Assembly: GCA_035610835.1 (NCBI GenBank)
Contig: CM069441.1
Coordinates: 99,693,606-99,757,605 of the forward strand
Direction of reading: 5' to 3'
From: Ophiura sarsii
Lineage: Eukaryota; Echinodermata; Ophiuroidea; Amphilepidida; Ophiuridae
DNA length: 64,000 nucleotides
Shown: piece by piece, positions 52,130 through 64,000 of the stretch
How positions within the stretch are numbered: the stretch's first letter is position 1
How the letters are laid out: the number at the start of each line of letters is the position of its first letter
The notes under the pieces: model-generated
Seen by the model: the letters and a program-made list of their open reading frames with translations, nothing else
What the model was told of the DNA's origin: nothing
The model's database searches: none
Program-made: the position numbers and the translations under genes

Positions 52130-52840
52130 TAAAGGCACGTGGTCGGCCGAATGACTTGCTAACTTCCATATAACGTCGGCCGTACGTTACCAATTGCTAA
52201 AGATAAGTCGGTCGGCAGTACGTCGCACACATGTCCTATGTCAACGCCTATGTAATTGGTATGTGGTCGGCTGAACGTTCTACGGACGGCCGTTAATAAA
52301 CTTCCATATAATGACGTCGGCTGAACGTCAACGTTTGGTCGCAAAAGCACCAAAGATAAATCGGTCGGTAGTACGTCGCACACATGACCTATGTAATTGG
52401 CACGTGGTCGGCCGTACGTTCTTCCAACGGCAGTTAAACTACTATATAATGACGTCGGCCGTACGATAAACGTTTGGTCGCGAAAGGTCGGTCGGCTGTA
52501 CGTCGCACACATGTCCTTTGTGGTCGGGTGAACGGCCGTTAATAAACTTTCAAATGACGTCGGCAGCACGTGAATATTTGGTCGCAAATAATAGGTCGTT
52601 TAGACGTTCGCCCAACGTTAAATACACGTCGGCAACAAGTCGGCAATAAGTCATTTACGGTTACTTTTGGTTGGTTTCTTGGTCGGCACTACGTTTAGCC
52701 GACGTCCGGCCGACTGATTTATAAATGGTCGGCGCGACGAGGGCACTATGAGCAGCCGACCTTTGAGCCGACGTCTCTGGGACGTTTGGTTCGACCAAAA
52801 CCCGACGTCGGCCCGACGTATCTGTGTTAACAGGGATACT
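52130..52840. repeat. CpG-rich ACGTCGGC tandem array, probably part of a transposon
   Basis: Units of 127-153 bp start with TCGGTCGGCAGTACGTCGCAC at about 52208, 52361 and 52488, with a partial one before. Dozens of GTCGGC(C/T)G(A/T)ACGT words lie in both orientations. The right part (52680-52830) is denser in ACGTCGGC and ends at GTGTTAACAGGG. ORFs on the minus strand reflect the repeat. Confidence 0.72.
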
Positions 52841-53334
52841 ATGTGTTATTGCCATTCCGTGGATTGGCTTTAAAATACTTTTAAAATTGTTGTAACATTA
52901 TGACGCAATGTTCGAATTCAAAAATTCAAATATTCAAATAAAAGCCAATTATGTGGTATTTGTAGCACTCTCACTGATTTTAAATATGCAGGTCTGAAAT
53001 TTCTGTGAAAGTGCCTGTTCTTTCTGACTCACCCAGTACATGAAGTCTATTTTATTATAATTAAACTTTCCCCATATTTTACTTTTATCTCAAAACCGCC
53101 CTCTCCTTGAACACTACTATCAATTATAAAAGCTTGGATCACATGTAACTGAAGTATTGAGGACATGGGTACTGACATTGAAGATCCGCATACAACCCTA
53201 CCCCACCATGTGTGTCCGTACAGACTGACTGTGTAAACAAACAAACAAACAAACACACACCCTCCCTCACCAGCAGCACATGACCAAACTAATCATTTGT
53301 TAACTATGTCTGATACTTGTTCTTATAATTACAG

Positions 53335-53415
53335 GTTGTACTGAGGACATTAGTCCAACCGCAATACCCACCAAAGAAGATGAGGGTCCGGTGACTATTG
53401 TCACTTCCACATCAG
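53335..53415 (+). CDS. Candidate additional exon (acidic Ser/Thr linker)
   Basis: The acceptor TTCTTATAATTACAG and donor GTTTGT bound an 81-nt phase 1-1 frame reading CTEDISPTAIPTKEDEGPVT and IVTSTS. Composition and phase resemble linker exons 4-7, and the phase fits exon 9 as well. It joins in frame to the exon at 54414. It may be an alternative 3' part of the DUF4806 gene or part of another gene. Confidence 0.5.
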
Positions 53416-53497
53416 GTTTGTTTTTATTTAATTTACATAATATATAGACTTGGACAAACTGGCGTGAATTAAATTAACAATGACCTTAAAAATACAC

Positions 53498-53541
53498 GGT
53501 CTCAAACCCGGTCCCTCTTCACTATCGCGGCACTAGACCAC
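53498..53541 (-). repeat. tRNA-derived SINE head
   Basis: Minus-strand GTGGTCTAGTG (53531-53541) and GGGTTTGAGACC (53498-53509) fit A and B boxes. No cloverleaf. Confidence 0.42.
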
Positions 53542-53559
53542 AGAGGCTGTGTTTACGTG

Positions 53560-54413
53560 GATGACAGATGAACGAGTGCATATATGTGTAATACAAAGCC
53601 ATTGTTGAGATTCTCAAGCGACCGAAATACATGTAGTAAATATTAGCTATACATGTATGTTGGCCTATAAGCAAGATTTTAGCAGAACCTATGACTAGCA
53701 ACACTCAATTAAATCCTAACAAGGATCAGGATCGAGCAAAGGATGCAATCCGAGCCACCATAAATTGTATTTAACTAGGTTTCTCCTGCCAGGTTTTCCC
53801 ACCAAATTTGAAAGATTATCCAAACATTTATTTTTAATGTTCTCCCAATAGGCATATTGGACAGTTTTCATTCTATATTTATCTTTGGCATCTCTTTCAG
53901 GTGCTATATATAGTTTCAAGCTATCAAACACGTTTATCCATCATGGCGCACTTGAAATGCTCCTTTTATACCTAGCGTGATAACACAAATGTCATTAAAG
54001 TTGGTCAAGAAAGTTGTCCATTTCTGTGACAGACTGACAGGGTGTTAAAGAGATCACCTGTTCTTAATAATCTAATTCATCCCCACCTGTGTAGTGTATA
54101 TTTTGTTGTTCGTTTTTGTTGGTCATATTTCATTGTTTTTAAACAACAATCTGTGTATCAATTTAATTCCTGCGATTGTTTTCTTATTTGATCAAATGAC
54201 CAACATCAGATTACTACATGCAGTCAAGCTATGTAGCAATCATAGATACAACCGAAGCTAATTGTGTTAGTAACCTTCATTATCAATCACTGCCTATTCC
54301 CCTTCACAGTAAAATAAAAGGGTTGAAGTGTGGTTTGTTTTAGAATATTAACCATAATTTCTATGTTAACTTTTAAAAACTTGTAGCTTTATTCTTTGTC
54401 TTATTTCTAATAG
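53560..54413. other. Intron between the two candidate 3' exons
   Basis: AT-rich, no supported ORF. It starts with GTTTGT at 53416 and ends TAATAG at 54413. The SINE head above lies in its first part. Confidence 0.42.
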
Positions 54414-54442
54414 ATCTGCCAAAGGATGAGGGCGACTCATGA
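54414..54442 (+). CDS. Candidate terminal exon, coding part
   Basis: After TTATTTCTAATAG, joined in phase 1 to 53415, it reads DLPKDEGDS and stops at TGA 54440-54442. The ending KDEGDS echoes KEDEG of the previous exon. A 3' UTR of about 500 bp follows, with AATAAA at 54936-54941. Confidence 0.48.
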
Positions 54443-54960
54443 TGCTGGGACTTAAAGAATTAAAACTCTTTTTTAAAAAAAAATTGGGGGGGGGGGGGGA
54501 ATTGGGGAAAAAAATATTTTAAAAAAATCTTGATGGCTTAAGGTGTTTAAGCCTGACAAATTGGTTGTTAAAGGGATTGTTCAATCAAGACTAAATCACA
54601 GTCGGATCTGCATGCGATAGAATTCTTTTCGTTGTGACATTCTATGAAGGTGAACATCAACCTCCACCATCCCCATCAGCTACCACCCTATCAGGAGAAC
54701 GACAGCGGGTCATCAGGATGTTGGTTGATAACCAACGCGTACCGATGCATTTGGTCTTTCGCGATTATCATTATATTAAGATTTCATGCAAAGTGCTGTT
54801 TGGGGAGCTGGACATGCTCCATTTGTCATTCACGTATCACACTGGGCACGATGCTTTCCCCAGTTTTCACGGGCTGCAATACCCATCAGCATGACCAGTT
54901 CTCCAACATGTCAATTTACCTTAAGATATGTTTTGAATAAACGCTGCTTTGCAGCCTAAG
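54443..54960 (+). terminator. Candidate 3' UTR and polyadenylation signal
   Basis: The canonical hexamer AATAAA at 54936-54941 is followed about 20 bases later by a T-rich element (near 54970). A G10 tract and A-rich sequence occur near 54480-54510. The small ORFs at 54634-54940 lie in this UTR and are open in two frames without recognised motifs. Confidence 0.42.
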
Positions 54961-55897
54961 CCCAGATCATTTTTTTTGATATTATTATTACAAGTTATTT
55001 TGCTGGAATTCCCAATAGATGGCTAGGGTGGGTCGGCAAATGGCATTTTTTCCCTTGATGTCGATTCAAGGTCAATTCAACGTAGATTGATTTCGATCTC
55101 CCGATTCAGATTGGCCAATGATATTTGAATATATTAGCTAGGATGGTCGATGGAACAGATTTATCAAATTAATGGGGAAGCAATTCATTTTAAAACGGTA
55201 TAACTGTTCAACCCACGTTAGATGACTTCATCTGCAGTGGCTATATTTCTGTCATTCAATTGCATTTTCAATGAAGTATGACAATTGACATTATTATTCC
55301 CATGATGACAAGATTTAGGGAACACCCTCATATCAGCTGAAAATTTTCTTTGATTGAAATCCATGTTTGCAAGTTAAACCAATATGAAATTGTAGATTCG
55401 GGCAAACCATATCAACCATCATTGTATTATAGCCCCGCAAATTGCAATTATTATTTGGTAGGGATGTGCCGCCAGCAAATGGGGAAAAAATCCTATATAT
55501 TTGACAGATTGCTAAATTTTTTGTGAAAAACAGCAAAATTAAGGATTTAGACCCATACATTTACAAAAATAGCTTTGAAAAGGTGTCATTTATTTACCAG
55601 AGGGTGACAAATGTGACCCTATTTGATGGCACATCACCGTAACCTCATATCTACTAAGTACCACCACCCCGCCCCCCCCCCCCCCCTCCCCGGTGCAAAA
55701 ACTTAACAGGAGGACAAAGGGACACCATCACAGTCGGAAAACCTAATGGTCAAGCCAAGTCCTTTATCCTTGTGTACCAGAGAATGACACATTAACGGAA
55801 TTTTTTTTTCACTTTTTTTTTTCTTTTCCAAAATTAAACCAAGAATGAAGACAAGATATGAACAAGAAATATCAATGATACAATCAAATGTATTTAT
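54961..55897. other. Intergenic DNA, C tract near 55669-55686
   Basis: No gene seen. An interrupted C run (CCCCGCCCCCC...CCC) and short unremarkable ORFs. Confidence 0.4.
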
Positions 55898-56118
55898 ATA
55901 CTGTAAAACCAGATATGTTTGCTTGCATTTAAATTTCGCTAATTTCTCAAGGAGCACTTACTCATGAAAATTTCATTCCGTGAATATTGTACCTTGTATT
56001 GTAGCAGTGCATTGCAAAGTTACACAATAAGTTTAAATTCACAAAATGTTCATGCCGTGAATTAGGCCAGTATTGCTGATTCGTGAAAACTCGCAAACAT
56101 TTCTGGCTTTACAGCATA
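55898..56118. mobile_element. MITE family D, copy 3
   Basis: ATACTGTAAAACCAGATATG and TTTGC at the left are mirrored by GCAAACATTTCTGGCTTTACAGCAT at the right. The interior has AATTTCGC and TTCATTCCGTGAAT words. Confidence 0.6.
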
Positions 56119-56224
56119 AGGTGTGTCAGGGTCACACGTTCGAAACTCGCCTCCTTTCGTGTTACACATGGATTTTGGCTTTCGCCACATGATTTTAACT
56201 TTCCACATTTATATTTGCTGGTAT

Positions 56225-56225
<1 letters not shown>

Positions 56226-56266
<41 letters not shown>
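56226..56266 (+). repeat. Poly-C tract (41 C), the longest in the window
   Basis: Uninterrupted cytosines. Overlapping ORFs are poly-Pro or poly-Gly artefacts. Confidence 0.9.
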
Positions 56267-56270
<4 letters not shown>

Positions 56271-57430
56271 GTAAAAGAATACATTTTCTGAAGGGAAATT
56301 GCATGAGGAAACCAAATATGCCATTGAAATCATAGTATACGATCTAAAATGGTATGATTCACTATGTTCGGAAAAATATCAGATTTTTAAATTAAAAAAA
56401 TTGAGATCCATATATTTTTTATACCTACCCTATCATTATTTACTTTACATATTTAAATTCCTCATGAAATTACCCATCAGATGATATATAATTGTCAAAG
56501 GTTACTACGCCGGTAAGGTAGTTAAACCGGCTAGTGAATATCTCCAATTTTTATTTTATATATTTTAGAATTTTCAGATATATTTTTTAAGGACGGTACC
56601 CTTCCCTGATCTAATCTGCATTTCTGAATTCCTCTAGTTACAAGCTTTCCAAAAATGTATACTTTTGCTATCATAGGTTGAAAACTTTTTCTGTTATAGT
56701 CATATTTATAAATCTGGTAAAATGAGGCTGATTATTCATGTTGACTGATGTGTAGCAAATAGGAAGAAAGCTGATTATCATGGTCTTATCCATAACTAAT
56801 TAGTTGTTACAAATAGTTGACAAGTCTGTTGAACCACATACTTAAAGACTACTAAATATCCTTTAAAATGGACCAGAATGGTGTTTGAAATATCAGGGGA
56901 TGACTAGTTATTGTAATAAAAAATCCATTGAAATGAAAAAAGCATGTTTTTGTAATTATTTTCTGAAGCATCTGTTTTCTGTGGATTTATTTTCCATAAT
57001 TCAAACCAAAAAAACACACTGCAGTCTAAAAATAGTACAGGAAACCAATAAAGTTGATTTGTGTACATGGAAGGGGGGGCGGGGATACCGTCTGAAGAAC
57101 AATCTAGGTATATATGACATTGTACTGAAACGTTGGTCCAGGAATTGCTATATAATACTAATCAAAAATGGCATTCCGCGATCATGGTTACCTATATTGA
57201 CATTTCATTAAATCAACCCAGAAATTATTATTACATAACCCGAAACTCAAACATCCACAACTCACCCCTTATTAGACAACCCCACAACAATTGGAGATTA
57301 AATCTCCTTAGTCAAACAAGATAAGCTATTATGTCTTTCTGTTGGGAGTATAATAACATCTCTCTGATTGAATCATCAACTAAACAAATATAGCAGACTG
57401 CGGGTACTGTTAAAATAAACTGAATCGGTA
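56267..57430. other. AT-rich DNA, no supported gene
   Basis: The 108-codon ORF at 56885-57211 is Lys/Asn/Ile-rich with no motif or splice support. Confidence 0.4.
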
Positions 57431-57682
57431 CAACAACAAAGTTGCACTAGGTATAGGAAATCATTGATTTGTGTGTGAATACTGTCATAACTCTATGCTA
57501 TCTAAACGAGCCACCTAGGTATCTGGATGAATGGGTCTGTAGTGACAACCGCAATTTGCGGGACAAAGGGTGTGACTAGCTGTGAAGAATGAAAGTCTTT
57601 GCTATCTTTACAAACACTCTTTTAGTGCGTAATCATACACAAATCAATGATTTCCTATACCTAGTGCAACTTTGCTGTTGTT
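57431..57682. mobile_element. Inverted-repeat element with about 47-bp ends
   Basis: CAACAACAAAGTTGCACTAG plus GTATAGGAAATCATTGATTT at the left is mirrored at 57636-57682. The 252-bp unit is non-coding. Confidence 0.65.
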
Positions 57683-58051
57683 ATGCGCGGTCATTGAAAC
57701 CGCCATAACTTAATAAGTATCCATTCTATTTTGTTGAATGAGGTATCAAACTGCGGAGAAGAAATTTGCTCATTTAATGTATATATATCAGATTTTTGGT
57801 ACCGATTACCTCTTTTGAATTAGCCAACCTCAAAGCACCTGATCCGGGACTTTTGGTGCTAGGTGTATGCCTAAGTATTACTTCGATGCAAAAAACTGAT
57901 TTCCAGGAAAATTGAGGGTGCACTCCCATACGTATCTCTCAATGCCCCTTTAAATACAAACGAGATAATATCATAGACCATTGATAGCATTTATCAGATG
58001 CAATGTATTCAGTTGAAGACCCTGGGAGGGCTCTCCTGGCACAAAATTATG

Positions 58052-58950
58052 GTTTTGATTTCCTGACTGACGCCTTGAAATTGGATAGAATAAAGTATAT
58101 AAAAACCCTTTAATTTCCCCAAATAGGTGTAAAATTCTGGGACCCACCCCACCCGAATAACTTAAGGGGATGTGGACTCTCAGGTACAGCCTCCGTAAAA
58201 CTGCCGTAACTTCTTCAATAGTCATTTAATCTTTATATAAGTATACATTTTTTGCAGAAAAGGGTTCAATGAATCCAACCATGATAATGAAATTGACCAT
58301 TTGGGAGAAAATTATATGTTTTTTGAATATCTTATTTATTTTTTAAGTTATAGACCAAAAAGTGCCAAAAAATGTGGCACTTTTTGGTTTATAACTCAAA
58401 AAATAAATAAGATATTAAAAAATAAAAAAGCACTCTGGTGAATGTTATCAGGATTATAATAAAACTAGTATGAAAAAATGTGACAACATTTATTTTGAGT
58501 TATCTTTACAGAACCTAAAATAAGTTTAAAAATGTGGGTTTTTCAAATTTTTACAAAATGGTCAATTTCATTATCATGGTTGGGTTCATTGAACCATTTC
58601 CTGCAAAAAACTGTATACTTTTAACAAGATTAAATGAATATTGAAGAAGTTACGGCAGTTTTACGGAGCTTATGCTGAGGGTCCACACCCCTTAAGCGCT
58701 GTGCTACCTGTTCCTGAAAAAATGCGGGCGTAGCGCGCACATTTTTGCTTCTTTTACATACATGTACTAGTACTCAGCTATGGCTATAACTAATGTATAT
58801 TTTGGTTTGAAATGGGCTTTAAGAATGATATTTCTGGACATCGCGCGCATTAATTCTTTATATTTTGTTTATAAAATTTGTATACAAATTTGGTTTCGAT
58901 TCCCTGGACTGACGCCTTCAAATTGGATAGAATAAAGTATATAAACCCTT
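58052..58950 (+). repeat. Two copies of a GACGCCTTGAAATTGGATAG repeat flanking the foldback
   Basis: TTTTGATTTCCTGACTGACGCC...AGTATATAAAAACCCTTT (about 58052-58112) recurs at 58891-58950. A related fragment is near 4010-4055. Each is near a poly-C tract or a GCCACTG end, so they are probably parts of one element family. Confidence 0.5.
58166..58691. mobile_element. TTAA-flanked foldback element (family F)
   Basis: GGGGATGTGGACTCTCAG at the left and TGAGGGTCCACACCCC at the right, flanked by TTAA (58162-58165 and 58692-58695). Arms fold along most of the 526 bp (for example CCATGATAATGAAATTGACC and its inverse), with a perfect AAAAAGTGCC/GGCACTTTTT centre. Confidence 0.8.
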
Positions 58951-59174
58951 TGGACATGCCACTGCTTATGTCCTCAATCTCTGTATGTTAAGAGGTTCCC
59001 CCTCCATCCCAAGCTTTGGGGTTATATCAGCTGCCCCCCCCCCCCCTTCCTTTCTTTGGACACGCCACTGATATTCTAAATGGGGTGCAACTAGGTTTTT
59101 TATCTATGGTCTACCAATTGACTTCACACCATTAGCCCAATTATCTGTTCGTAAAATATGCGCCCTCAATCCTC

Positions 59175-59301
59175 GAAAAAAATTGGAAGCAGATTTTCTT
59201 GCAGATTTACATTTCTGATCATAAATGGTAAATATATTTATTTCTAAGTTACAGAGCGATACGATTTCTAATTACCTCAAAATCATGATGGTTTTAGAGT
59301 G
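59175..59301 (+). mobile_element. TTAA MITE family A, single-arm fragment
   Basis: Shares TTTTCTTGCAGATTTACATT, TCTGATCATAAA and AGCGATACGATTTCTAATTA with the full copies. It is followed by a C tract and an end CCCCTGGCTACGCCA. Confidence 0.6.
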
Positions 59302-59362
59302 GAGAGGGACAATTCCCCCCCCCCCCCCCCCCTTCCCCCTCCCCGACCTCCCCTGGCTACGC

Positions 59363-62300
59363 CAATGGAACTCAAAACTTTCCAAATTTCTCTTTTTTTT
59401 AAAGAAAAAAAGAAAAAGAATCCCATTTGCATTTAGTTATGCATATTAATGATTAGGTCCAGAAAATATTCTAACCTATAGTATAAAATCATTATGCTTT
59501 GGACCGTTTCAAAACTAGGGCGAGCATGCCCGCCAAAACACACATTGAATCACACGTTACGTTCATGATATTTTGGTCTAAGGGATTCAAAAACCGACTA
59601 TACACTAGATGATTTTATTAAGAATTTCTGTGATTTGAAATCCACACAACACAGATTTGGGCAAACCATATCAACCATCATCTGGCAAGGGTTGTTTTGT
59701 ATCATAGCCCCCTCAATTGTTATAAGGACAAAAGATGGTCTGGACCAGTAATCCTTCCTACACTACATACCTATTTTGGATTGAGTAAAATTCATACTGT
59801 ACAGGTATCACACAATTCAATAACACATGTATCGATCAGTTGTTAATATAAAAGGAATTTGTAATTAACGGATCGCATTTATTTCCACAATTTTTGCCCA
59901 GCATGCACATATTGTTAATCAAATTTTAAAAAAGTAATCTACACAATTTTGGGTTCAATAAGAAACAATTAATAATAGTCGTGATAGTAACATGAAACAA
60001 ATTAGCTCACTAAAAGTTTACAGATAAAAAAATGTTTGGTTTGTGTATGTAAAAGGGAATCCAAAGCTAAAAAGAGACCCACAGTTGATTTGTCTTTCTT
60101 CTTTAACACACTGTGTAGATAAATATAATATGTTATTCATGGAATTTGTCCTGGTTAACTATTGCACCTTTGTTGACATGTCTATGAACTTTGTTGGCTA
60201 TAAATATAATAATATTAATTTATCACACGTAAGGTCAAGGCACTTTTGGGATGAATACAAACAAATAAACAGACGTCAACTTTGAACCATGAACTGCGCC
60301 CTCGTATATATCATCGTTGACTGCTTTTGAGTTACAAGTAATTTGTCATGCTATATTTGCAAGCATACATTGTTTACTTTATTATAAGTTTAGGTAAGAT
60401 TTCACATGATTTCATTAATTGCATAAAAGAACAAGTCAACAAGTAGGCTGTGACACTATGAACGTTGATGAATGATGATAATCGTAATAAGCTTAATTCC
60501 AGCCCTGATCACAATGCAATGCCGGGACACGTAGTCTTGTCAGTACAGTCTGATGATAATTTGATTTGTTTTGTCCGGAAGATGGTTCAATAAGCAAATG
60601 GCACATGCAACCATGTGAAGATTAATATAATGATAGCCTATTAATATCTAAGCAGGCAGGTTCTTTGATCTTGTCGGCATATTGGTTCGATAAGCCGTGA
60701 CAAAGCTATCAGCAACAGTGACCTGTCAATCACATATGGATTTGTTTGGCTGAAAAAGCTCACCTAACAGAGCCTATTAAATACACGCAAATCACTAGCT
60801 ATCCTATCTGCCATTGTGTAAACAAATTATTACGGGCCGTCTGTGGGGATATCGATTAGCTTCACATAGATTCCTACACGTAAGATTTTGATTTTTCTGA
60901 AGACATGAAATGCCCTGATAATATCTCCATTTAACTCCCTTTCCATCACTCTCTGACAACTGATATTTGACAAATTGTATCTTTATATTATTAATAAACT
61001 TCATCTTAAGTCATACTGTTCAAAAATAGATGAAAACAGTGAATTTTTATCAATAGAACGATGAGTAATGAACTCACTGAGTCGCATTCGTGTTTGTGTG
61101 TGAACTCAATGGGCCTACAGCCCTACACTCGACCATAAGATTTTGGTACCTATTCCGTAATTCGTCAATTCGGAAAAGTAAAAATGACTTGGGCTTTTCT
61201 CAACCAATCAAAATGTATTTAACATGGACAAGTCTCAAACACCAAGTGTACGATATGGCGTTGGTAAGAGATGTGTACCTTATTTATTTCAAGAGATACA
61301 GCGAGCTGAATACATGCCCCGTAAAAACGTGTGCACTTGGTGAATTTGACAATCATTTTGTTATTCTTTACTGTGTGGGGAATCGTAAAATAATAGGATG
61401 GCAAAAGTAAAATATTAAATGACGCGGGCATATATTTTTCTAAAAATATAAAATGTAGATTTTAAGACAGAGAAGTACTTTAGCTTTATGTGGACACCTG
61501 TATGGCATCCATACGTTATACACAGCTGAAATTAGCTAAGTAGACACACAGTTGGTTGAGATGCGTCCTATACCAGTACACAGCATCAATTTTGTTGTAT
61601 TTGCGTGTGGTTTCGCTGTTCGAAAAGTGACCCCATGAAATCAATATGCAGGCGGACTGGGGAGTGAAAATTACTGCACCATAATGTTGTTGATATGCCC
61701 CTGCCCTCAAGTATCCTGACAATTGTCCAGGGTCCCGCAACCGGCAGAAGGGTCACTGATTAGGTCCATATCCACAGGGCAAAGCTAATTTTCCCGGTGT
61801 TTTCTCTTCGTACTCAGTAGTGCAGAGCTAACAATCTGATCATCAAGAACAATTTGGTACAGGAATCAGGAAGATATATAAAATTACAAAGGCCCAAAAT
61901 GGAACAGAAATCATGAAGATCTATAAATGTGTTCATTTTTACAGAGAGTCTTCTGCGATTCCATGAAGGTTTGCAGCTCCAGCAGTGTATAGACATATAC
62001 TTTTCCAATTCAGTCCTAATACAAAGTAAGTATTTTACGATGCACCATGTTCAAAACTCACTTCAAAAGTTTGGTGCATTTATAACTTCATAAATACCTC
62101 AATCAGCACCCCATCAATTGTATTCATGTATATAGGGGGAAAATATTTTCCCTGACGCCATACTTGCATCTCATCTACAACATAAAAGCCATTGTGGAAT
62201 ATCATAGGAGCTGTTCGTTGGCAAGAATTTTAACAGCGCCTCTTACATGTAAAAAAGGAACATTTTCTAGATTCCGCACAGAAATATTTTTACCACAATA

Positions 62301-62921
62301 CTTCAATTTGAAAATCAACTTGTCATTTTACTTTTGTTTAATACTTGTTGCTGGTTCGTTATTACTTTTGTTTAATATTTGTTGCTTGTTCATTATATCT
62401 TTGAGATATTAAAGCATTGAAAATATTTTTTAAACCCACAAGCAGTTTACAAAATGTCTGTTGAATATTGAAGGGTAGAGTAGTGTTGATCCTGTTTTGC
62501 AGCAACAACACACCATGGAAATCTAAATGGCGAAGCAATATCACCAGGCCAACGGGTGCAGGGCAGGGTTATGTTTAGCGTGAAATATTAGCGGTTTCAG
62601 CTCAAAATTATTGAAAGATGTGATCAGATTTTAACATTTTAACAAGCAGTAAATGAATTTTCCTGATATTTTGTAACTTCTAAAAAATCACAAAAATTGG
62701 GTCGGTCAGGAAAAGATAACACCAAATTTCTTTTGGCCTTATATGAACAGATAGTGTGATTTTAAACAGTAGCACGTGTTTGTGTGACATGATACCATTG
62801 CCATGCAGGCAACAACTATGGTGTGCTAATAGGGTGGTGTACTGCAGATTACTCACTGATGTACAGTACATTGAAAAATATCCCTCTATACACTTCTAGA
62901 GCTCATTCCATTGTTCATTAT
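59363..62921. other. Gene-poor AT-rich DNA
   Basis: Small ORFs (60043-60285, 61090-61410, 62164-62412) have no recognised motif, and I found no convincing exon pairs with splice sites. No strong repeat structure seen by eye. Confidence 0.35.
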
Positions 62922-63138
62922 CCATTGTTGTTAACGTCGATTATATCTACGAATGCACTGCCGGAAGTCTCAACAGTGCAAGGTCAACATAATCGCTACC
63001 CTTTCTAATGTTGACCCATGCAATATCTATAAGCTTTGTCATATAATGCACGTTGCGAAGGGCAACCGATTATGTTGACCTTGCACGCTTGAGACTTCCG
63101 GTAGTGCTTTCGTAGATATCGACGTTAACAAACAATGG
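62922..63138. mobile_element. Foldback element with about 85-bp arms
   Basis: CCATTGTTGTTAACGTCGAT onward (62922-63003) is inverted at 63054-63138, with a few mismatches, around a roughly 50-bp loop. Shared inner word: TGCAAGGTCAACATAATCG. Confidence 0.72.
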
Positions 63139-63528
63139 ACATTGATATGACCATTAAAGCTGTGGAAATAGAAACACTGATTCACATAGTTAAGGAGTTA
63201 ACAGTTTAAAATTGATGAATGCTAAGGATTAACGAATCAGTTACTGTTGTCAAGTAGTACTGTAATGGTCGTCGTTCAATTGCATTTTAATCGGTTAACT
63301 TATACGATTAAATTACACTATGAATGATCATGGCATCTAACACCTCAATGGAATGACAGATTATCAATCCCTTTTACAAAAATGTAAGTACATGACAATG
63401 ATACGATGTTTTGTGTTCTGTATGATTGTATTATACACACGATTTAAACATATTATAATAGTACATCAAACTCGAACCATTTATAGTAATTATTATTTAA
63501 ATACATTTAGTTAGGCCAAGTGAAAAAT

Positions 63529-63866
63529 CTCCCAGAACTTATTGTTCTAGGGACTCCCCTGTCGAAGCCTGCTTACCGTTGTTCGATGTTTTGATCTGAC
63601 TCATTTGCATCTTTCCCGGAGATGCGGGCATTCCAAACTGAACTATTTCCAATATTTCAAACTAGAAACACGGGTCGCACCGACGTGACGTCACCCCATG
63701 TCACGCGCCAGCCCGTCACCCAAATTTCGCTTGGACTACCTCGAAATAATCCAAACTACTTCTGCTTTTTGTCGCAGGGGGCTTAGGGCGGCCGGGCGAT
63801 CAAAACATCGAACAACGGTAAGCAGGCTTCGACAGGGGAGTCCCTAGAACAATAAGTTCTGGGAGA
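63529..63866. mobile_element. Inverted repeat with about 68-bp ends, plus third direct copy
   Basis: TCTCCCAGAACTTATTGTTC onward (63529-63596) is inverted at 63798-63866. Directly after, 63864-63921 repeats the inner part in direct orientation (GACTCCCCTGTCGAA...TTGATCTGACTCATTTGCAT). The loop is CpG-rich with TGACGTCA-like words. Confidence 0.7.
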
Positions 63867-64000
63867 GACTCCCCTGTCGAACTGCTTTCCGGTTCGATGT
63901 TTTGATCTGACTCATTTGCATCAACCCAGTTTAGCACAGAACCTGGAGGAGGTGCGATAAAAAGCCAAACACCGCGTATATTATTTATTAATTTAAAGGA

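Noticed and set aside
52159..52587. 142-codon minus ORF with repeated LPTDLSL
   Set aside because: Translation of the ACGTCGGC tandem array.
56083..56335. Poly-Pro and poly-Gly ORFs
   Set aside because: Created by the 41-C homopolymer.

Overview
This is animal nuclear DNA: AT-rich, gene-poor, with GT-AG introns, very long C/G homopolymers, microsatellites and dense decayed DNA transposons. The frequent AGGCCTA-type motifs, the repeat style and a DUF4806-family gene suggest a marine deuterostome invertebrate, perhaps an echinoderm. That placement is inference only. No prokaryotic operon, CRISPR array, rRNA gene or intact tRNA gene is visible.

Left edge (1-2.4 kb): a minus-strand gene starts at 1218. 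Exon 1 (1218-882) encodes an acidic N-terminus and one C2H2 zinc finger. A clean GT-AG intron leads to exon 2 (447-1), which stays open to the window edge and hence beyond it. Upstream lies a short putative promoter with an NRF1-like site, then a plus-strand relic that looks transposon-derived.

Middle (2.4-29 kb): no host gene was found. The DNA is layered repeats: hAT-like MITEs with perfect 8-bp target duplications (3661-3910, 23753-24335, 26181-26552), TTAA-flanked foldback elements, a decayed minisatellite (about 14.45-16.48 kb), a 2.6-kb element with matching inverted ends (18893-21513) that contains a 16-bp AT satellite, and two inverted copies of a 12-bp repeat array about 7 kb apart.

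Main gene (29.2-44.9 kb, possibly to 54.9 kb, plus strand): ten exons join in frame into a protein of about 460 residues. It has an N-terminal segment typical of DUF4806 proteins, a basic nuclear-localisation-like patch, four Ser/Thr/Ala-rich phase-1 linker exons that look like successive tandem duplicates, a helical segment, and a C-terminal DUF4806 domain. Its introns carry SINE heads, TTAA MITEs, a 1.4-kb element, and a 1.5-kb foldback whose arms encode matching transposon-like protein relics. Two further exons (53335-53415 and 54414-54442, followed by AATAAA at 54936) look like an alternative 3' end or a neighbouring gene.

Right side (45-64 kb): more repeats, including a Tc1/mariner-type MITE with perfect 28-bp TIRs, a hAT-like MITE whose empty site is preserved next door, a CpG-rich ACGTCGGC tandem array, and several foldback elements up to the edge.

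All calls come from reading the sequence by eye. Family names rest on remembered consensus patterns, not on searches.
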